From Strobilurus pachycystidiatus (lineage: Eukaryota > Basidiomycota > Agaricomycetes > Agaricales > Physalacriaceae), in assembly GCA_019915135.1 (NCBI GenBank), contig JAHLMK010000012.1, positions 1,474,371-1,538,370 of the forward strand: DNA of 64,000 nt, written 5' to 3'. The notes below the pieces were generated by a model. The model was not told the origin of the DNA. It made no database searches and worked only from the letters and a program-made list of their open reading frames with translations. Shown in pieces: positions 12,071 through 23,200 of this stretch. Both the position numbers and the translations under genes were made by a program. Within the stretch, counting starts at the first letter, position 1; each line of letters starts with the position of its first letter.

Positions 12071-12543
12071 GGCACGAGGAGAGACAGCACTGCGACGTGC
12101 AGGTGTCAGTTTGAATATCCAAAGTCGGTATTGCCCGCCCAGTCTCTCGTATTAATTACTAATTATTTTGAAGGCAGGCTTTTCGATTGGACAATGAACC
12201 TGTAGATGCGAGCCGCGTGGATCGGTGCGTATCCTCTCATTGTTATTTTCCAATTCTTTTCTTAAAGGGCGCGTCGTTTGCCTACAGCCTCCGAGGTTTC
12301 ATCTGACCCGATCTCACATCGCACCAGGCTCAGTGATTGGACTATGAACCTGTGATCATGAGCCGTCACTCCATATCTCCCAATTTCTTTTACCAAGTCC
12401 TTTCTGATCTCTTTTTTTTTCTTGACATGCGTCCGTCGCACTAACTTATAACTCCGAAAGTTCTTCGCAGGGTGCAAGAATTGTCAGTCGTTGAATCACT
12501 CTTCTTTCCACTCCACTAATCCCCCTCGCAGTCACTCGACGAC
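12071..12543. promoter_or_regulatory. Divergent promoter between the HMG-like gene and V2 of KDZ-1
   Basis: Contains two copies of a GATTGGAC(A/T)ATGAACCTGT motif near 12184 and 12333. It also has a CCTACAGCCTCCGA block near 12280, which recurs near 16905 upstream of the V1 and P2 region. The repeats suggest co-regulation of the element's genes. Confidence 0.45.
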
Positions 12544-13212
12544 ATGTCTCAGCCACCCAGCATCACACACACTGGGGTTTCTCTGTCCCAGGCAATCACC
12601 GTCATTGACTCCGGCGACGAAGAAGAGAAGGTCTCGGGTCGCGATGAACACAACAAGGTCCCGCATAGTGGACGCACGTCGTCGAAGGTCTCAGATAGTG
12701 GTGACGAAGCAGAGAACGTCTCGGCTCGTGGATCGTCGACGTCCTCATCCTCATCTGAAGATGATGTGGAATCAGAGAACAAGTCGGACGAAGTCAGCGG
12801 ACTACTCGCAGGTACGATATCTTTTCTTTTACGCACTCACAGCCCGCTTACGACTTCCTGCCAGACCCGGAACCTAGCAGCCCGCCCCGCGCTAAAGTGC
12901 CTTTGGTTTTTCTTCCCGACGTGGCGTACGCTCGCGTCCCCATCCGGCCTATGGAGGCGGGTGACGCGCCTGTCTGGAAGCGCTGGTATGTCGTCACAAA
13001 GGGACAATATGTTGGTGTCTTCCGTGAATTGTAAGTACCTTTTGCTTTTATTCCTTCCCTCAACTAACTTACACATACATAGCTTCATGGCTACCGACGC
13101 AGTTGACGGCATTTCTGGTGCCGTCCGCGAGCGGAAAGCGGATCTGGTGACCGCTCTTCACACCTTTAATAGCGCCCTCCGTCGTGACGCCGTACAAGTC
13201 ATTGACGATTAA
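12544..13212 (+). CDS. Viroplasmin/RNase H1-N-like protein V2 of KDZ-1
   Basis: Three exons, 12544-12811, 12865-13030 and 13083-13212, give 187 aa. The N-terminal 90 residues are Ser/Asp/Glu-rich and probably disordered. The C-terminal part carries one domain resembling the RNase H1 N-terminal / caulimovirus viroplasmin fold: the strand motif RWYVVTKGQYVGVFRE, then DGISGAVRERKADLVTALHT. In known proteins this small domain binds RNA:DNA hybrids or double-stranded RNA. No catalytic RNase H domain follows. It is the counterpart of the KDZ-2 gene at 32424-33058. The exon 2 acceptor was chosen because it keeps the frame open. Confidence 0.65.
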   Translation: MSQPPSITHTGVSLSQAITVIDSGDEEEKVSGRDEHNKVPHSGRTSSKVSDSGDEAENVSARGSSTSSSSSEDDVESENKSDEVSGLLAGTISFLLRTHSPLTTSCQTRNLAARPALKCLWFFFPTWRTLASPSGLWRRVTRLSGSAGMSSQRDNMLVSSVNCKYLLLLFLPSTNLHIHSFMATDAVDGISGAVRERKADLVTALHTFNSALRRDAVQVIDD

Positions 13213-13413
13213 CATTAGCATTAGTTAGCAATCTTACACGCAGGTTCATGTCTTCAGCGTACTATCAAACAGATTTTCTTGTCGTTCTTGTTGTGGTTCA
13301 AATAATCATTCCAGCCAACTCGCTGCTTGAGAATTAACGCTGTACTATGCAGCCTGATAAGTGATGCCCATGCTCCTTACCTGGGTCCGAATTCCTCTTG
13401 TTCATTCACTGTC

Positions 13414-14067
13414 ATGGCTGATTCTCCTTCCCAGGATAATGATTTCCTCGCTGCCATTCTCGCGGCTCCAAGGCAGAATCTCCACCAGGCCGTGCACCAG
13501 AGCCCGTGCATTTATGGAGCTCTCCGGCATGGCGGTACTAATACGGATGGCAAAGGTGTCGAGCATGTATGGCCGGCTGCAAGTGTGTACTCCACTCATC
13601 CCCACTCTCGGGATATTTCTGACCAGCCGAATCTATAGCTGGGGTGCCCAGCTCCGGCTGCGTCGCCCAGGACAATCACAACGATGATGACAATCCCAGC
13701 GTTGCTGCCACAAGTACGTTGCAGCATGCGCTTCCATTTCTCAACAGTCGACTGAATTTCATACCTAGAGCCGAGCCTCGTCAAGGGTGAGCGCTTCGCG
13801 GAGTTCGACCGCCAAGTGGCGTTGTACTTGATGGACTATGAACGTATTCATCGTGTTCCCCAACTCGAGCGCCACCAGGACGAGCGCAAGCGGGACATGG
13901 CATTTCAGGAGGCGATGTTGGAGCGCTACCTTCACCAAGTAGCCCTGGGCTCGGAGCAGCAGGAAGGAGAAGACAGCGACGAGAGTGACGATGAAATGCC
14001 CGCGTTGATGGATGATCCCGAGGAAGAGATCGTGTTTGTACTCGCCGAGGATCTTCACGCAGCTTAA
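13414..14067 (+). CDS. Unknown protein X, KDZ-1 only, coiled-coil with acidic tail
   Basis: Three exons inferred from GT-AG sites: 13414 to about 13570, about 13630-13711, and about 13770 to 14067. The C-terminal exon encodes a charged helix (VPQLERHQDERKRDM) followed by an acidic tract (GEDSDESDDEMPALMDD). I do not recognise the family and see no counterpart in KDZ-2. It lies in the same direction as V2 and the basic-motif gene. Confidence 0.5.
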
Positions 14068-14136
14068 TAGTTTGTGTTATCCATAGTAGCCATATACATC
14101 TCTTACTGCCCACCTTCTACGGTATCTTCCAAGTCG

Positions 14137-14850
14137 TCGTCGCGCCCCACCGACGGCCTTCTCTCGTTTAAGACGACAACTTGGAAGCCCTAACCTGATA
14201 GAATTGCCTTATTTGGCAGGAGGCGGGCACCTCGGGCGCGCGATTGTGTGCGGGGCAGCGCATTCTACCGTCTCAAATATAGCTTCCTTGGAGGAGCTCA
14301 GCTGTGGCTACATGTGGGTACTCATAACTTATTTTTGTCCAATAAATATCCAACGAAGTTCCAAATCTATAGCAGCTCCCAATCATGCTTTAACGATCGT
14401 GCTCTTCAAACTCTTGCAAGCTTCTCGCGGGCTCGTTATCGGCTTGATTTATTGTGCGATCAATACTAGTTCTATATATCTCTCAACTCCTAGCTCAAAT
14501 TGTCTGATTCTAAGTCATTGTCGCGCCTCACAGACGTACATTTGTCTGCTGAGGTCGACCATTCAGAAGCCCTAACCTCATACAATTGCCTTATTTAGCA
14601 GGGAAGCGGGCACCTCGGGAGCACGATTGTGAGCGGTACGGCACTTTCTACCATCTAAAATATACCTATCCAGAAAGCTCTTAGCGCCAGCTACAAAATG
14701 GTGCTACTATTTATTTTTGTCCAATAAATGTCCAATGAAGTCCCAAATCCACAAGCAGCTCCCATAGGGCTTTAACAATCGCGCTCACCATCCCTTGCAA
14801 GCATTTGGCCGGCTCGTTAGGCCCGACCCTCTCACTTCATTTCAACGTTA
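14137..14850 (+). repeat. Degenerate tandem duplication upstream of the basic-motif gene
   Basis: Two units of roughly 350-380 bp (about 14137-14515 and 14516-14850) share blocks such as AAGCCCTAACCT, AATTGCCTTATTT, GCGGGCACCTCGG and TTTTTGTCCAATAAAT. No coding sequence is evident. It fills most of the gap between 14068 and 14859 and may act as the promoter region. Confidence 0.6.
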
Positions 14851-14859
14851 TATGCAAAC

Positions 14860-15570
14860 ATGGGTCGTAGGAAGAAGTACGCTACGCAGGAGGCGCGTAT
14901 GGAAGCTCATCGCGAGCAGAAAATGGCACACTATTATCGGTAAGTCTCCAGCCGCCAACTAGCTGTCTTCATCTGGTCTCCAACCCAACGGCGGGCTTCG
15001 AACAATCGATCTCACGCTTCTCTAACAGCAACCGTGAGGCTATCAGCCGCCGCCAGAAAAAACATTATGCGCAGAACACTGTTTATTACGACGACCACCC
15101 CGATGTACCAAATGGTCCCAAGTCTGTGGTCCCCACGTACGCAATCCACCCCCACCATTAGACACTCATACTGACAGAAATATAGTGTCATCCACATCAT
15201 CCCCACGCGCAAAGAGCTTCTCGCGGAGGGCCGCGCACTCGAGGACAAATTGAAGGAGTATACGCATCACTCGGTCGATGCGTACGCATTGCAATGCGCA
15301 CGTATAGCCGCTCGACTCTCAAAGGAAGAGGCTCTGGAACATCTCAAACAGGTCATGGAGGACGTTGGGGCCATGATTGATGCGCTGCAGCCCATCGTTG
15401 GGGCCATGTACACTCATTACGGCCGCCATTACGAGGAGTGCCACAGCCTCGCGGATATAGAGAAGTGCCTCAACCGCATGGAGTATTATCTCAAGCTTAT
15501 TGACGGCTGCATCGACGAAGATTCCGTGCAGGAGTACCTTGACGACAAGATTTACCCATTCTGTTTGTAA
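14860..15570 (+). CDS. Basic-motif helical protein of KDZ-1
   Basis: Three exons, 14860-14939 (80 nt), 15029-15136 (108 nt) and 15186-15570 (385 nt), give 190 aa. The N-terminus has an Arg/Lys/Tyr-rich motif (GRRKKYATQEARMEAHREQK, then HYYRNREAISRRQKKHY), of a type I recall from Agaricomycete repeat-associated proteins; a nucleic-acid-binding role is possible. The remainder is predicted helical. The KDZ-2 homologue at 30410-31142 has identical lengths for the first and last exons, strong support for homology despite low identity. It ends 18 bp from the convergent V1 stop. Confidence 0.65.
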
Positions 15571-15588
15571 CGGCTGTTCACATTTACT

Positions 15589-16634
15589 CTACACATGCAA
15601 TACACGATTGTTTCCGCGGACTCTACTTTGCTCGAACTTTTGACGGGCCACCTCCACGGTGGGCCAGCTATCATGAACTTCCCCACTGACTTTGATGACA
15701 TTCAGCATACACTCCAAGCTATCAGGAGGAACCCGTCAACCATCAAACACGTCGCGCCAAAAGACACGGACTTACTAAGACTCATAAACTCCAGGCTTCA
15801 CTCCGCGATAGACACAGTACCACTTGATCTCTTCGCCAGCCATGCAGAGGGGGTTGGGACCATGTGCGTTTGCAGCGGGAGCCACACCGACGGGTGCGGG
15901 AAGGGTAGTCCAGGTACCACCTTGACACTTGCGAATCCATCCTTGATGCAGGGCGTAGGCATAGGCCCTGCGCGCGCCATCAGCTGTATCATATCGAACG
16001 TAGATGCTTCCGGACACGCCCTCTACCTTGCCTCTGGCTGCCGTCCAGCTCGAGTATATGCCTGGCACGATACCAGCAAACACGACGAGAGGCTTAAGGG
16101 CGGACACGCCGGAATGGCGCTTCTTCTTGATGAAAGTTTTGCGCTTCACATGAAACCCTTGATCCAATTTCAGAGCAGCCGCTTGTGACCTGCAACCAAA
16201 GTTAGGCAGATCAGTCTCCATGGCAGGTCAGATTTACAAAGCGAGAACGGCTCACCAATCCTCACAAACAACAGTTTCGCGGCCGCGTGTGGCCTCGTAG
16301 GAGCGAACCGTAGGAGGCACTGGTATGGCGGCGGCAGATCGGGCGACGGGAGCCTGGACAGCGCGCCTCGAGGCGTCGTTACGGTCCGGGTTGGTTACTG
16401 TCAGGACATGATATGAGGTATACCAGCATTGTGATCGAGTTTGATCTCACCGTCAAGGTTGCCCAAACTTCAAATCAGTGCATCCATTTTGGGGTCGTCG
16501 TAGTTGGAACTATCGGACTGCCCCTCATCCGCAGTCTCATAGTCGCTGTTTCCGGAGTCGGTCTCACCAGCGGAAGCCTCCTCGTCGGAGGACAATACAA
16601 TGACGATGGTTGAGCGACGCTTGGAGGGAGGCAT
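15589..16634 (-). CDS. Tandem viroplasmin/RNase H1-N-like protein V1 of KDZ-1
   Basis: Reverse-strand exons encode two RNase H1-N-like domains. The first has LVVFAGIVPGIYSSWTAAR and GVSGSIYVRYDTADGARRAY. The second has IKWYCVYRGVKPGVYES, then, after an intron, an exon ending with VRGNNRVLHV and the stop at 15589-15591. The Ser/Asp-rich start MPPSKRRSTIVIVLSS at 16634 matches the KDZ-2 homologue, but that reading meets a stop near 16466 before a clear donor site. Either the first exon is broken or the true start is further in. It is convergent with the basic-motif gene, as in KDZ-2. Confidence 0.55.
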
Positions 16635-17091
16635 TGCGTTGAAAACAACTTGTAGGGATGTGGGAAAAGAAAAGTCCCCATTAAACGGAATCTTCTTGGC
16701 TTGTCTCCCAATTACCGGTGTTATCTCGCAATCAAGAGTCAAGACATGTGAAGCTTCTGACTAGCGTCTGTTTGCCCTGGAATCAAGACCGGCCCGTCCA
16801 TTTCCATCAGTCATGACACGTCCTGCAGGATCGCGTCAATTTTTTTTTCTAATTATTGTCTGATTCTGATCCAATTTTTTTCTTGTAGGGCTCGCGTCGA
16901 GCCTACAGCCTCCGAACAATGTATTTGCAGAGGCTAATGATCTCGGACTCAATAGGTCATACTGGTAACCCCAAGCCTCCACAATGAGGCGGCGATCATT
17001 GCATAACGTTCCGCTGTCACTGTTTCATTCAGACTATGTAGCGGTTGGGGTAAACATTCAAATAAAGCTTGTATATAAAAACTCAAACTAA
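16635..17091. other. Gap between V1 start and P2 end in KDZ-1, no gene seen
   Basis: AT-rich, with a poly-T run near 16841 and the block CCTACAGCCTCCGA near 16905, which recurs in the 12071-12543 promoter. It probably serves as the V1 promoter and the P2 downstream region. Confidence 0.4.
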
Positions 17092-17943
17092 TTAAGCCAA
17101 ATCTAAGGGTTGACTGGGTAGGATACTCTGGTAAAGGAACTTCCTTTCGCTGTGCAGGCGGTGAAGATGATGGTGGTAGTTGAGGACGCGCGCAACAACG
17201 TGCTTCTGGTGATCCTCCTCCAGCGTCTGGCGACCGACATCTCCAAGAAGCATGTATACCTCCCGAATGTCTTCGTACAAATCCTCGCTGGGTGCGACCT
17301 CGGTCGCAGGCAGTAGTTTACCATCGCGACGCGTCTGCCGAAGCTCGTTAAGGCTGAGCTTGGCCTCGAGCACGATGGGGGCAATCAGGTTGCGGGCGGC
17401 AGAGATGATTGCCCTCGAGAACTTGCGCATCCGCAAAGCCTTGAAGACCATGGCGTCACAATACTGAGCACCAGTGCGCTCCGCGGTTTGCAGAAGCATG
17501 TTGCGGTGACAGTTACAAATGGTGATTACCAGCGTCTCAATATGCAACGCGAGGCGATAACTGCATCAACAAGATGTGAGAAGGCATACACCGACGAGAG
17601 GAGCTGAATCGTACCCAGGTTTATCCCCAAGTATCCTCAGATTGCGAGGCAAAGGTTCGGGATGTGGGTTGGAGCGTCGCTTGCTGTGCGTGACCCCGTT
17701 GTGAGTAAATACGAGCAGGAGAAGGAAGAATGCGTACACAAGTGGCGCACAGGATGACACTAGGGCCAAAGAGCGGAAACGCATTAAAGAGGAGGCTTTC
17801 CGGTTCAGCGGCGGCGGCCCAGTCATCGTGGCAGAATGAAAGAGACTCTGAGAGGTAGAGAAGGAACGAGTACTCACTCTCATAAGGTACACACCACGGG
17901 CTTTGCAGGGACGTTCTAGAATGAAAGTGGAGAAATTGGGCGA
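17092..17943 (-). CDS. Helical protein P2 of KDZ-1 (5' end uncertain)
   Basis: The last exon (about 17560 to the stop at 17092) encodes a long helical protein with LQTAERTGAQYCDAMVFKAL and, near the end, HHHLHRLHSERKFLYQS. It aligns with the KDZ-2 protein at 29123-29827 (AHSAVQYATMMVRKAL; FHRQLYALYRRRTFAY). An upstream exon around 17630-17850 includes an LLFNAFPLFGPSVILC-like segment matching the KDZ-2 first exon. The start codon could not be fixed. The function is unknown. Confidence 0.5.
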
Positions 17944-18218
17944 GGAGAAATCGGGCTCTCAATTTGGGATAAGACTAAAGATTCAAATAAGCACAACTAC
18001 TCATTACATGTGAAACCTAAGGAACGCGAAGCATCGGAGCACCATGGGCATCTCAGATCACCCGGCTCGACTGGCGAGGAGTATTAGCCTGAGCGAAGAT
18101 ACCAACGGAAGGGAAATTTACCTACCACGTCTGACCCGTCCGTATTAGTTGCCAAGAGCCGTTTCTCAGCCGCCTCCTGCTCTCCAATGTAGTTGGAGTT
18201 TGCTGGGCGCGTTACATC

Positions 18219-18722
18219 TTATTGATGTGAGCCCAAAAACGGTAGAATGACAAGCAGAGATTTACCATTCCAAGATTCTCCCTCCGCACCGCCTCCCGTC
18301 CCCTCCCCAGGCCACGAGATAAACTGGAGCAACCTGAAAAGGTTAGGATCGCTGGTCGGGAGACCGATGGCCGTGCGCAACGTGTGGAACCAATTAGCCG
18401 TGATGGGGTTGCCGACGTCTCTCTCCAGCAGTGTACGGAGATTGACGATGTCGTCGTCCTTGATAATGCCAGAATCTTCAAACGCTGCCACGAGCCAGAT
18501 GCCGTTCACTTTCCAAAGCCTATCCCGCAAGAATGGGTCGATGGCATAGCAGGCTGGGATTCGTCCATTCTCGCGTTCGAGTTGGCGGTCGCGTGGCGGG
18601 TTTGTAACGCCTAACAATAGAATCAAGAGTGATTAATGGGAGGCGGGGTGCGTATGAATACGCACTAGGTATAAAAATCCTTCTGCCAGGGTGCCGAAGT
18701 GCGATAGTGACAATTGGTCGCA
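18219..18722 (-). CDS. SAM-like small protein P1 of KDZ-1 (5' end uncertain)
   Basis: The main exon (18602-18219) encodes DPFLRDRLWKVNGIW, FEDSGIIKDDDIVNLRTLL and NWFHTLRTAIGL. The spacing of the helices resembles a sterile-alpha-motif-like bundle. It aligns with the KDZ-2 gene at 28398-29056. An upstream exon near 18660-18722 is likely. The function is unknown; SAM-like is an inference from pattern only. Confidence 0.45.
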
Positions 18723-18732
18723 TGTCGCGCAA

Positions 18733-19053
18733 GGCCGTGTGTAAGCGCCTACAGAGCTGTTCAAGATTGCTACCATAAATTAAAGAAAGACTTACACCTG
18801 AGCATTGACATCTCGGTCTGGTAGCATCTCAGGAAGAGAGAACCTCATGTCGTCTTAGCCTGAGATAGGGTCTGGCAAGACCTGGGCAACACATCCCAGA
18901 GAATTCATCTATAAGTATGCATCACAAGCGTGTACGGCAACTGCCGCTCCAGAGCTTCAAGAGTCAGACCTGATTGGGACTTTGATTTACTGGTGCGCAT
19001 GAACGATCGGGCCGGGCTTGTGCTCGTAAAATCGCCGCCCACCACGATCAACT
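18733..19053. promoter_or_regulatory. Divergent region between P1 and the KDZ-1 transposase
   Basis: Holds no clear gene. By position it is the promoter for the transposase (+) and for P1 (-). Parts of the P1 first exon may lie here. Confidence 0.35.
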
Positions 19054-20181
19054 ATGGCCCGGAGGACTAACGCGAGATATCACCCCAGCGCGTATGACCG
19101 TCAGCAGCTGGCTCTATTTGACGCGCAGGTCCGCGCTCGCAACGGCTTTCCGACTGCTCCAGGCCGACTCAATCGTGGTGGGCGACCCCGCCTCTCCCGA
19201 CCTCTTACCGACACACCGCAGCGGCGCATGGGCGTTCGGTAGGAAAGGCATTGAGCGAGCACGAAAAAAAGCCAAACCAAATAGGCGCAGGCAAGAGGAG
19301 GAGGAGGAGGATGCGGCGGCGGCGACGGCGGTGACTCTTGCTGAGCCGGATGGTCCGTCTGCGGCTGAGGAAGCGTCCTGGAGCGCCTGGGCGCCCATTG
19401 GTGATGAAGCAGGAACCGCCTCGATAGACGACGGTCAGTGGGATGACGAAGACCAACAGACCTCAGAGCCAAGCAGAGGCGGTCGTGTCACCCTTGATGA
19501 GGCGGGAGAAGAATTGGACGACGAAGCCGATCTCACGCACACGCCCAACGGAGAGCCCGATGCTGCGCCCTCTCACTCCTCCGGCCAGACCTCAGGATCA
19601 TCCAATAAACGCTACAAAAGCTCGGTCTGTGATGATGTCCTCTCCCTTGCGGCTCTGTCTAACCGTGTTTGCTTCAGGACAACCCAATGTCGGTTTGGCT
19701 CCCCCTTCAGGATCGCTTCCTGGCCCAAATTCTGGCGCGCGAAGATCCCCAGCAAAACCCTACGTGTTGCTCCTGCCATCGACAATGGACGTCCGCTTTG
19801 GATACACTTGACGAGGAAAACCGTCGTCGTCATACGGATGCCTTATATCGATGCGAGACCTGCGGGGAGTTTTTGGAGTGCGGCGAGTGCTGTTTACAGC
19901 GCCACACACGCGCTCCGTTACACTGCTTACGTGTACGTCTCCTCACAGTCCTGTCTTCCCTGTCTTACCTTGTTCAGGTTTGGTCCTCGAATGGTTATTT
20001 TGAGCGCGTATCCTTGATGCAGCTCGGCCTTTCGTACCAGCTCGGCCATAGTGGAGGGCACTGTGCCGTTCCTCAGCGTGAACGCACCATCACGGTGATG
20101 CACGTTAACGGCATCCACCGCGTCAAGGTCTCCTCCTGCGGTTGTGATCTCCATGCTGATGACATGAACGGGTGGAAGGAA
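19054..20181 (+). pseudogene. KDZ-1 transposase, N-terminal part with CxC2 cluster, split by KDZ-2 copy A
   Basis: Starts MARRTNARYHPSAYDR. A basic/acidic disordered region is followed by the CxC2 cluster: CCSCHRQW, then YRCETCGEFLECGECCLQRH, then LGLSYQLGHSGGHC and SSCGCD. Introns are visible near 19622-19678 (after KRYKSS) and 19931-19979. A change of frame near 19240 is either a one-base indel or an unmodelled intron. The reading stops at NGWKE, exactly where copy A enters; the next residues PMSNSWYPAT resume after 37422. The 7-bp TSD GAAGGAA is at 20175-20181. Confidence 0.8.
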
Positions 20182-20273
20182 CACCTGTGGATGTAGCCAA
20201 AATACTCCTATCCAATAGTTATCACAAAAACATACATACAAATAACCCGATGGTTATCGTGACCGATAACTAT

Positions 20274-23200
20274 CGATCAATGATAGCAGCACTAGGCCTG
20301 CCCGATTAGGAAGCTGGCATCCAAATGCGGCTGAGGGAGCGCTCCAGCCCCCGCCCTCTCCCGTTCTCTTTCCAAATAGAGCTAACAGTCTTGAAAATCA
20401 AATTCTGTAAGGGTCTCGGGATACGCATTACAGGCGGGCACTACCTAAAGCGCGTCGGCAACTCCCTGATCTACGGCATGCTGACCGGCAGCCTCACCCT
20501 CTTCGGCAATGATGGAAACCAGGGCGCTCCGCGCGGCACTGTCCATCGCACCTGCCTTCTTACCGCGGGGTGGCGTTGCCCGACTCCACAGCTCCTCGAA
20601 CGATTCGCGCACCCGCCGCCGCGCCGCCGCTTGCTTAATTGCATAAGCTCGGCGTCCACAAAGCTGCTCCACGACCAAACCCCGCCCTCCCAAATCACGG
20701 CGTCGCTCCCATTCACGCTCCTCCCACCGCAGACTGCGCAGAACACACCTCATTTCTTCCTTTAGCTTCTCCACTTCTTCACACCAACGAGTCTTGCGTG
20801 CCAGCGCTTTGGCCCATTCGATACGCACACCTGCAAATACATCAAACTTTCTACGCGCCACATATTAAAAAAAAACTTACATTCATGGAGATAACCGTCT
20901 TCTTCCACGTCTGGTCCGCCATTTGCTGTCCATATCCACGACATTGTCGCCCTTCCCTCGCCTTGCACATCGCGTCGTTTGTTGGCCTTCGCCTGTTTTC
21001 CCGTAATGCGGCCCGTACCTGTCACCCTACTATCCCGTTCATGCAGACGACCTAGCCTCTTCACAGCCTCAGCGTCCGACTCGGCCGTAATGTAAACCTT
21101 CACATCCTCTTCCCTTAACTCCCTGAACTCCCCACAAGAATCTCGCCCCACCAAATCTACGAGACTCCCTCGTGAGCGGCGATACTTATCCACAGCATCC
21201 GCGATTTTTTTACCAATAGACTCGATAAGAGTGGCTGAGCGACTTGTAGCCCGTTGCCCTCGTACATGGGCGTTCCGGAAATTGACCAGGTATCGCTTCG
21301 CGCAGAGGCGGGATCTTAGTCTAGTGAGAGCGTCGGCACATTGCCCTTTCCGTAGCGCCGTTTCCTGTTTGATCAGCCTCTGGGGACATCCGACCTCAGC
21401 CTGAAGCCTTCGGGAGGCGGCGCATTCCGATGGCAGATACAGTTTAACATCCTCAGGGGCTGGAGGAGTAGAACGTACTTCTCGCCTGGCGTCCTCTTCG
21501 CGTTCCAGTACCATTGAGACTCGTGGCATATAAACGGCTTGCCAACGACGAAATTCCTTGACGCGTGCTCCCAGGGTGCGGCGTCGTTCCAGTAGCTTTC
21601 CTTGGCGTTCCGGCGTCATCGTCTTGATGGACTTCTCCGCCAATAGACGACGTCTAGTAGCAGTCAATACCTGTACAGAGATTAGGTAGGGGTCACTTAC
21701 TGTCCTTCTTCTACCTGTAGACCCATTATCACGAAGCCCGCCATGGTCACACGTCCCAAGCCCGTGCTCCTCCCATTTCGTCTCCTTCTCTTCTTCTTTT
21801 TTTTTTTCTCCTCCCGCCGGCACCCGCGTCGTCACTTTCGTCCGCGTCCTCCGCGTCCTCCAGCTCAGCTCTTTCCCTTGCCAACTGCTCCTCCTCCTCC
21901 CCCGCTACCACCTCAGAAACTTCGTCCTGGCGCAACGCCAGGCGCACCATGCTCTCTGTCAATTCCACTAGACAAACAAGTCAGGACCATGGACAGCACA
22001 TGAAGAAGTAGCATACCTGTCCCCGATGGTGCGTATGGGCTCGGCTGTGTCTCGTCCTCCAGCCATGCATTAACCATAGCCATCCACTCGTCACGCAGCT
22101 CAGCCTCGAGCGCGTCGTTCACCTCGTCAAACCCTTCGATCTGTACATTGCGCTCTTCCAAAGCTATTCGCAACCGGCGCAGCAAAGTATTACCTATATT
22201 CCGGCGCATGGGTCAGTTCCCTCCCGCACCTCTCGATCGAAACGATGCTCACCCAACGCGATATTCTTCCCGAAATTGTGTTTATCCGCTTTATCTTCAA
22301 TGGTCGTCGTGTCCGATAACTATCGATCAATGATAGCAGCACTAGGCCTGCCCGATTAGGAAGCTGGCACCCAAATCGGCTGAGGGATCGTCTCCAGCCC
22401 CGGCCCTCTCCCGTTCTTTTCCAACTGGAGCTGCACAGTCTTGCCAAATCAAACCCTGTAAGGTCTCGGCAGATACGCATTACAGCTTCGGGCACTACCT
22501 AAAGCCGTCGGCAACTCCCTGATCTACGGCATGCTGACCGGCAGCCTCACCCTCTTCGGCAATGATGGAAACCAGGGCGCTCCGCGCGGCACTGTCCATC
22601 GCACCTGCCTTCTTACCGCGGGGTGGCGTTGCCCGACTCCACAGCTCCTCGAACGATTCGCGCACCCGCCGCCGCGCCGCCGCTTGCTTAATTGCATAAG
22701 CTCGGCGTCCACAAAGCTGCTCCACGACCAAACCCCGCCCTCCCAAATCACGGCGTCGCTCCCATTCACGCTCCTCCCACCGCAGACTGCGCAGAACACA
22801 CCTCATTTCTTCCTTTAGCTTCTCCACTTCTTCACACCAACGAGTCTTGCGTGCCAGCGCTTTGGCCCATTCGATACGCACACCTGCAAATACATCAAAC
22901 TTTCTACGCGCCACATATTAAAAAAAAACTTACATTCATGGAGATAACCGTCTTCTTCCACGTCTGGTCCGCCATTTGCTGTCCATATCCACGACATTGT
23001 CGCCCTTCCCTCGCCTTGCACATCGCGTCGTTTGTTGGCCTTCGCCTGTTTTCCCGTAATGCGGCCCGTACCTGTCACCCTACTATCCCGTTCATGCAGA
23101 CGACCTAGCCTCTTCACAGCCTCAGCGTCCGACTCGGCCGTAATGTAAACCTTCACATCCTCTTCCCTTAACTCCCTGAACTCCCCACAAGAATCTCGCC

